This document shows, one piece after another, positions 10,040 to 12,158 of a stretch of 12,158 nt of DNA. The notes below the pieces were generated by a model. It saw nothing but the letters and a program-made list of their open reading frames with translations. It was not told the origin of the DNA and made no database searches. A program made the translations under genes and the position numbers. This stretch comes from Smittium mucronatum (lineage: Eukaryota; Kickxellomycota; Harpellomycetes; Harpellales; Legeriomycetaceae), in NCBI GenBank assembly GCA_001953115.1, contig LSSL01001704.1, positions 1 to 12,158 of the forward strand, written 5' to 3'. The first letter of the stretch is position 1. Every line of letters begins with the position of its first letter.

Positions 10040-10543
10040 CTGGCCAATGAATTTGGAGGTCACACTCTGAGAAGTTGTCAGTGTCATTAGGCATCAGTCA
10101 TTTCCACTTGGAGGATCTATGACTATTCCCAGCCGTATCGATGGCGAATTTACTAAATTGGTTGGTCCATATTTCCATCTTTTAGTTGGTATCAAAAGTG
10201 ATATTGTTTTCAGAATCATACACTGGGCTATTCGCCAAGCTTTAAAATGCTATCCCAGTGCGTAATTTGTTGAGTAGCCATATCTTTTTGGAATTATTCT
10301 CGGCTAATTGCTCTGATATTAATTCTATCTTTTTTGGTACTAGATCTTTTTATCAGATCGAATTGAGTTCATAGCGGAATCTTTGGCCATTACGAAATCC
10401 ATTTTGGCCGCCTTAATTTTCTTAATTTTTATGAGAATATTTTGACTGATTTTGACTTTTTTTTGAGTGCCCGGGAAGACAGAACTATTGGCGGATAATC
10501 TCTGGGGGTCGAAGTCGCACCTAGAAGTGAAGTTTCCGCTCAA
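10040..10543 (-). pseudogene. LINE linker between endonuclease and polymerase
   Basis: In LINE proteins a Lys-rich linker joins the endonuclease to the polymerase. Here a frame open from 10543 to a TAG at 10340-10342 contains Lys-rich helices (ILIKIKKIKAAKMDF). Then another frame carries ENNSKKIWLLNKL (about 10260-10310) and KMEIWTNQFSKFAID (about 10150-10190), matching the usual pre-polymerase pattern of a Trp-containing helix and a W-x2-x-F/H-F motif. Stops (TAA before KMEIW, TGA near 10100) and two frame changes break it. Joined to the polymerase by a frameshift near 10040. Confidence 0.65.
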
Positions 10544-11350
10544 ACGGAGTCTATGAGCTCAGAAAAAATCTCGTCTAGACTCGAGTTATATGCACTTAAC
10601 AAATAAAATCGGGTTTTGTTGAATAATTGGGAATTAATTAACGGCAATTTTGCAGTATTGATTTTTCTATTTTTTTTAAAACTTTTAAATTTTTTTAGAC
10701 AGTCGAAATTCCTGACTTTTGATACCGGCATGTGGTCTGAGTTATCGATCTTGCGATCTGAAAGGTAGTGTGGGTCTGCAGTTTAACCCATCATAGAATA
10801 TGTGGTAAATAATAAGCCCATAAGTATCTTTGTTCCACCTTGATCCTGTTAAATTTGTGACCTTAATGAATTTAATCCCAGCGCCCAGCTTTGAGATGGG
10901 CCTCGAAGCGGAATGGACATCTAAGTTTAGGTTCCCAATAAGAATTAAGGATTTAAATTTATTTTAGGATTTCGAAAATTGAGCTAGAAACTGGTCCATA
11001 GCCCGCTTGCGCCTGACCCCAAAATTCGGTATGTGGGCGTTTTTCATTAGCAGCATGAAATTTTGGACGGAGCTGGAAGTTCCAGAGACAGTTTCAGCTA
11101 ACCATAATGGTTCGGAATTGAAATCACATAGTTCAAGTCCTATTTTTTTTAAAAGCTATAAAAAACCCCTGCCAATTTTGGAAAAGTCAGATTTCGACTC
11201 TATAGTGGTCCATCCTGGCAGGCGACAGCGGTAGGATTTTTTATTGAGCAACTTCTTCTACAGTGCAACAATATCAGGGTTATTGCGCTGCAAGTAGGGC
11301 TCTAGTTCTTTTTTGATAGATTTATTTCCCTGATCTTTATAAGTAATCAT
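10540..11350 (-). pseudogene. LINE APE-type endonuclease domain
   Basis: Relic of the exonuclease-endonuclease-phosphatase fold enzyme that nicks target DNA to prime reverse transcription. One frame from 11350 reads KSIKKELEPYLQRNNPDIVAL, then TAG (11258-11260) and Lys-Lys, exactly where relatives have the LQE motif with the catalytic Glu. LPGW and GRGFL follow, a TAG at 11156-11158, then a TAA at 10964-10966. LILIGNLNLD (10919-10948) is the GDLN-x-D block with its Asp changed to Asn. A one-base shift near 10750 leads into NSDHMPV (10723-10743), the terminal SDHxPV motif with the Asp and His intact. The following 60 codons (to TAA/TGA at 10540-10542) join to the linker. Two key acidic residues are lost, so the domain was inactive even without the stops. 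Confidence 0.85.
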
Positions 11351-11823
11351 AGTGAGTGCACCGACGTTTCGGGAGTGTTTTCGGGGGTCATTTGCGAGCC
11401 CATATACACCCAAAAAATTTTATTTTGATACTTTTTGAATTCCTCGAAGTTAATATTTTTTTGCCTAATATGATTTTTTTGCTGAAATTTGGGATTTTTG
11501 TGGGACCTGATCATCTCGTTTAACGCTAATTCCACGTGTATAATTTCTGGTACAGAAAAATTGAGCTTAAAGTTATTTTTCAGCACAAATTCGTGCCTCC
11601 AGTTGCCGTCCCGTTGTCTGATCTTCTGAACGTCTAAATGGGGGTCCGTCAGAATTGTATTAAGTAAAATATTTTTTTAAGGTTTGAATTTTGAGTTCCT
11701 GGGCGTTTAAAGCCAGGAAGTTATCGTTATTTTAATGTTTTTGGATGGGTTATTTTGGCCCTATTCAGGAGAATTTTCACTTTTTTTATCGTGATTTTCA
11801 TTAAATATTTTTTGTTTTTTAAT
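11347..11823 (-). pseudogene. LINE N-terminal region or ORF1, unrecognised
   Basis: One frame spans the 5' end of the LINE with stops at 11761-11763 (TAG), 11707-11709 (TAA), 11677-11679 (TAA) and 11347-11349 (TGA). Readable parts include KKQKIFNENHDKKSENSPE at the start, DPHLDVQKIRQRDGNWRHEF (about 11588-11647) and a Lys/Gln-rich stretch (FQQKNHIRQKNINFEEFKKY). It is hydrophilic and basic, as expected for an RNA-binding ORF1 protein or for an amino-terminal extension of the enzyme protein, but I recognise no domain. No ATG lies near the 5' edge; the true start is unknown. The TGA at its end lies two bases from the start of the endonuclease frame, so it may once have been a single reading frame or two adjacent ones. 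Confidence 0.55.
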
Positions 11824-11832
11824 CACCCCCCC

Positions 11833-12158
11833 TAATTATATAAAGATGAGCACTAACCTTCAAGTATAAAATCCCATAAAGAGCAAAAAAATTTTAAAAA
11901 AAATCATCTTTGACAAGTGTAGACAATTATTACAAGTATTTATTTACTACTTTTAATAAACTAAGTACAAGGTTTAAAAGGGAAAATAACCACAAATTTT
12001 AAGCCCTATCAAAAAAGTTCTTTGATAAATAAAATGATAATCAGAAATAATATAGAATATCATTTATAAGAGTTATATAAAAAAATGAACTTAAAAAACG
12101 AAAATTTTCACAAATTTTACTTTAATTATTGACTTGTAAGATTGTGAAAAAGAATAAG
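11833..12158. other. AT-rich flank beyond the LINE 5' end
   Basis: Composition returns to the AT-rich background directly after the C7 run at 11826-11832. I see no gene, RNA or repeat in it, and no direct repeat with the sequence just below 8020 that would serve as a target-site duplication. Confidence 0.6.

Larger units (their letters stand above)
8020..11832 (-). mobile_element. Decayed LINE-type (non-LTR) retrotransposon, nearly full length
   Basis: A mobile element of about 3.8 kb that spread by copying its RNA directly at a nicked target. Domains run in the canonical order from high to low coordinates: N-terminal region, APE endonuclease, reverse transcriptase, CCHC knuckle. The whole block is clearly richer in GC than the flanks. 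The 5' edge is taken at the G7 run (C7 on the + strand, 11826-11832), the 3' edge at about 8020, some 45 bases past the last stop, where composition drops to AT-rich. No poly-A tail or target-site duplication is obvious, so the ends are estimates. At least eight in-frame stops and several frameshifts make it dead. APE endonuclease plus C-terminal CCHC fits the Jockey/CR1/L1-like half of LINEs rather than the R2-like ones; the exact clade cannot be named by eye. Confidence 0.85.

Noticed and set aside
9902..10090. 62-codon + strand open frame
   Set aside because: It lies antisense to the LINE linker and polymerase, whose conserved blocks are on the - strand. It is a shadow frame.
11007..11234. 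75-codon + strand open frame
   Set aside because: Antisense to the LINE endonuclease blocks (LPGW, GRGFL and following). It is a shadow frame.
8020..11832. Target-site duplication and poly-A tail for the LINE
   Set aside because: I compared the flanks near 8020 and 11832 by eye and found no convincing direct repeat or terminal A run beyond the background.
1..12158. CRISPR array, bacterial operons or a defence system
   Set aside because: No regular repeats with spacers, no gene runs with ribosome binding sites. All recognisable proteins are eukaryotic-type retroelement domains.

Overview
The window is AT-rich eukaryotic DNA with no intact gene that I can support. What can be recognised are decayed retrotransposons in an AT-rich background full of homopolymer runs. 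The layout suggests a low-GC eukaryotic genome such as a microsporidian, another AT-rich fungus or protist, or an invertebrate. The sequence does not settle which. In-frame TAA, TAG and TGA all interrupt conserved domains, which argues for decay under the standard code rather than for stop-codon reassignment.

Layout. (1) Positions 1-2632 are AT-rich, with a cluster of TTGGAAAT-like words at 366-685 and only chance-level open frames. (2) Positions 2633-3025, + strand, hold a broken reverse transcriptase of Ty3/gypsy type, read across two frames. (3) Positions 3026-6240 are AT-rich, with a pyrimidine tract (4078-4135) and a C10 run (4490). (4) Positions 6244-7409, - strand, hold a broken retroviral-type integrase: a zinc-binding-like N-terminal region, a catalytic core, the stretch after the core, an SH3-like C-terminal domain and a charged tail ending in TAA-TAG. 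A short open frame just upstream (7396-7551) may be what is left of RNase H. (5) Positions 7552-8019 are AT-rich. (6) Positions about 8020-11832, - strand, hold a LINE-type (non-LTR) retrotransposon of about 3.8 kb that is nearly complete in length. In order it has an unrecognised N-terminal region, an APE-type endonuclease, a linker, a reverse transcriptase with FADD, a thumb/connection and a C-terminal CCHC zinc knuckle. Stops and frameshifts break it throughout. It is visibly richer in GC than its flanks. (7) Positions 11833-12158 are AT-rich flank.

The elements do not work together. They are independent fossils: one LINE, and parts of one or two LTR-type elements in opposite orientations. 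The LTR-type relics are more decayed and closer to background composition than the LINE, so they are probably older. Their protein signal appears only when frames are pieced together by eye. All identifications rest on reading motifs, without database searches.
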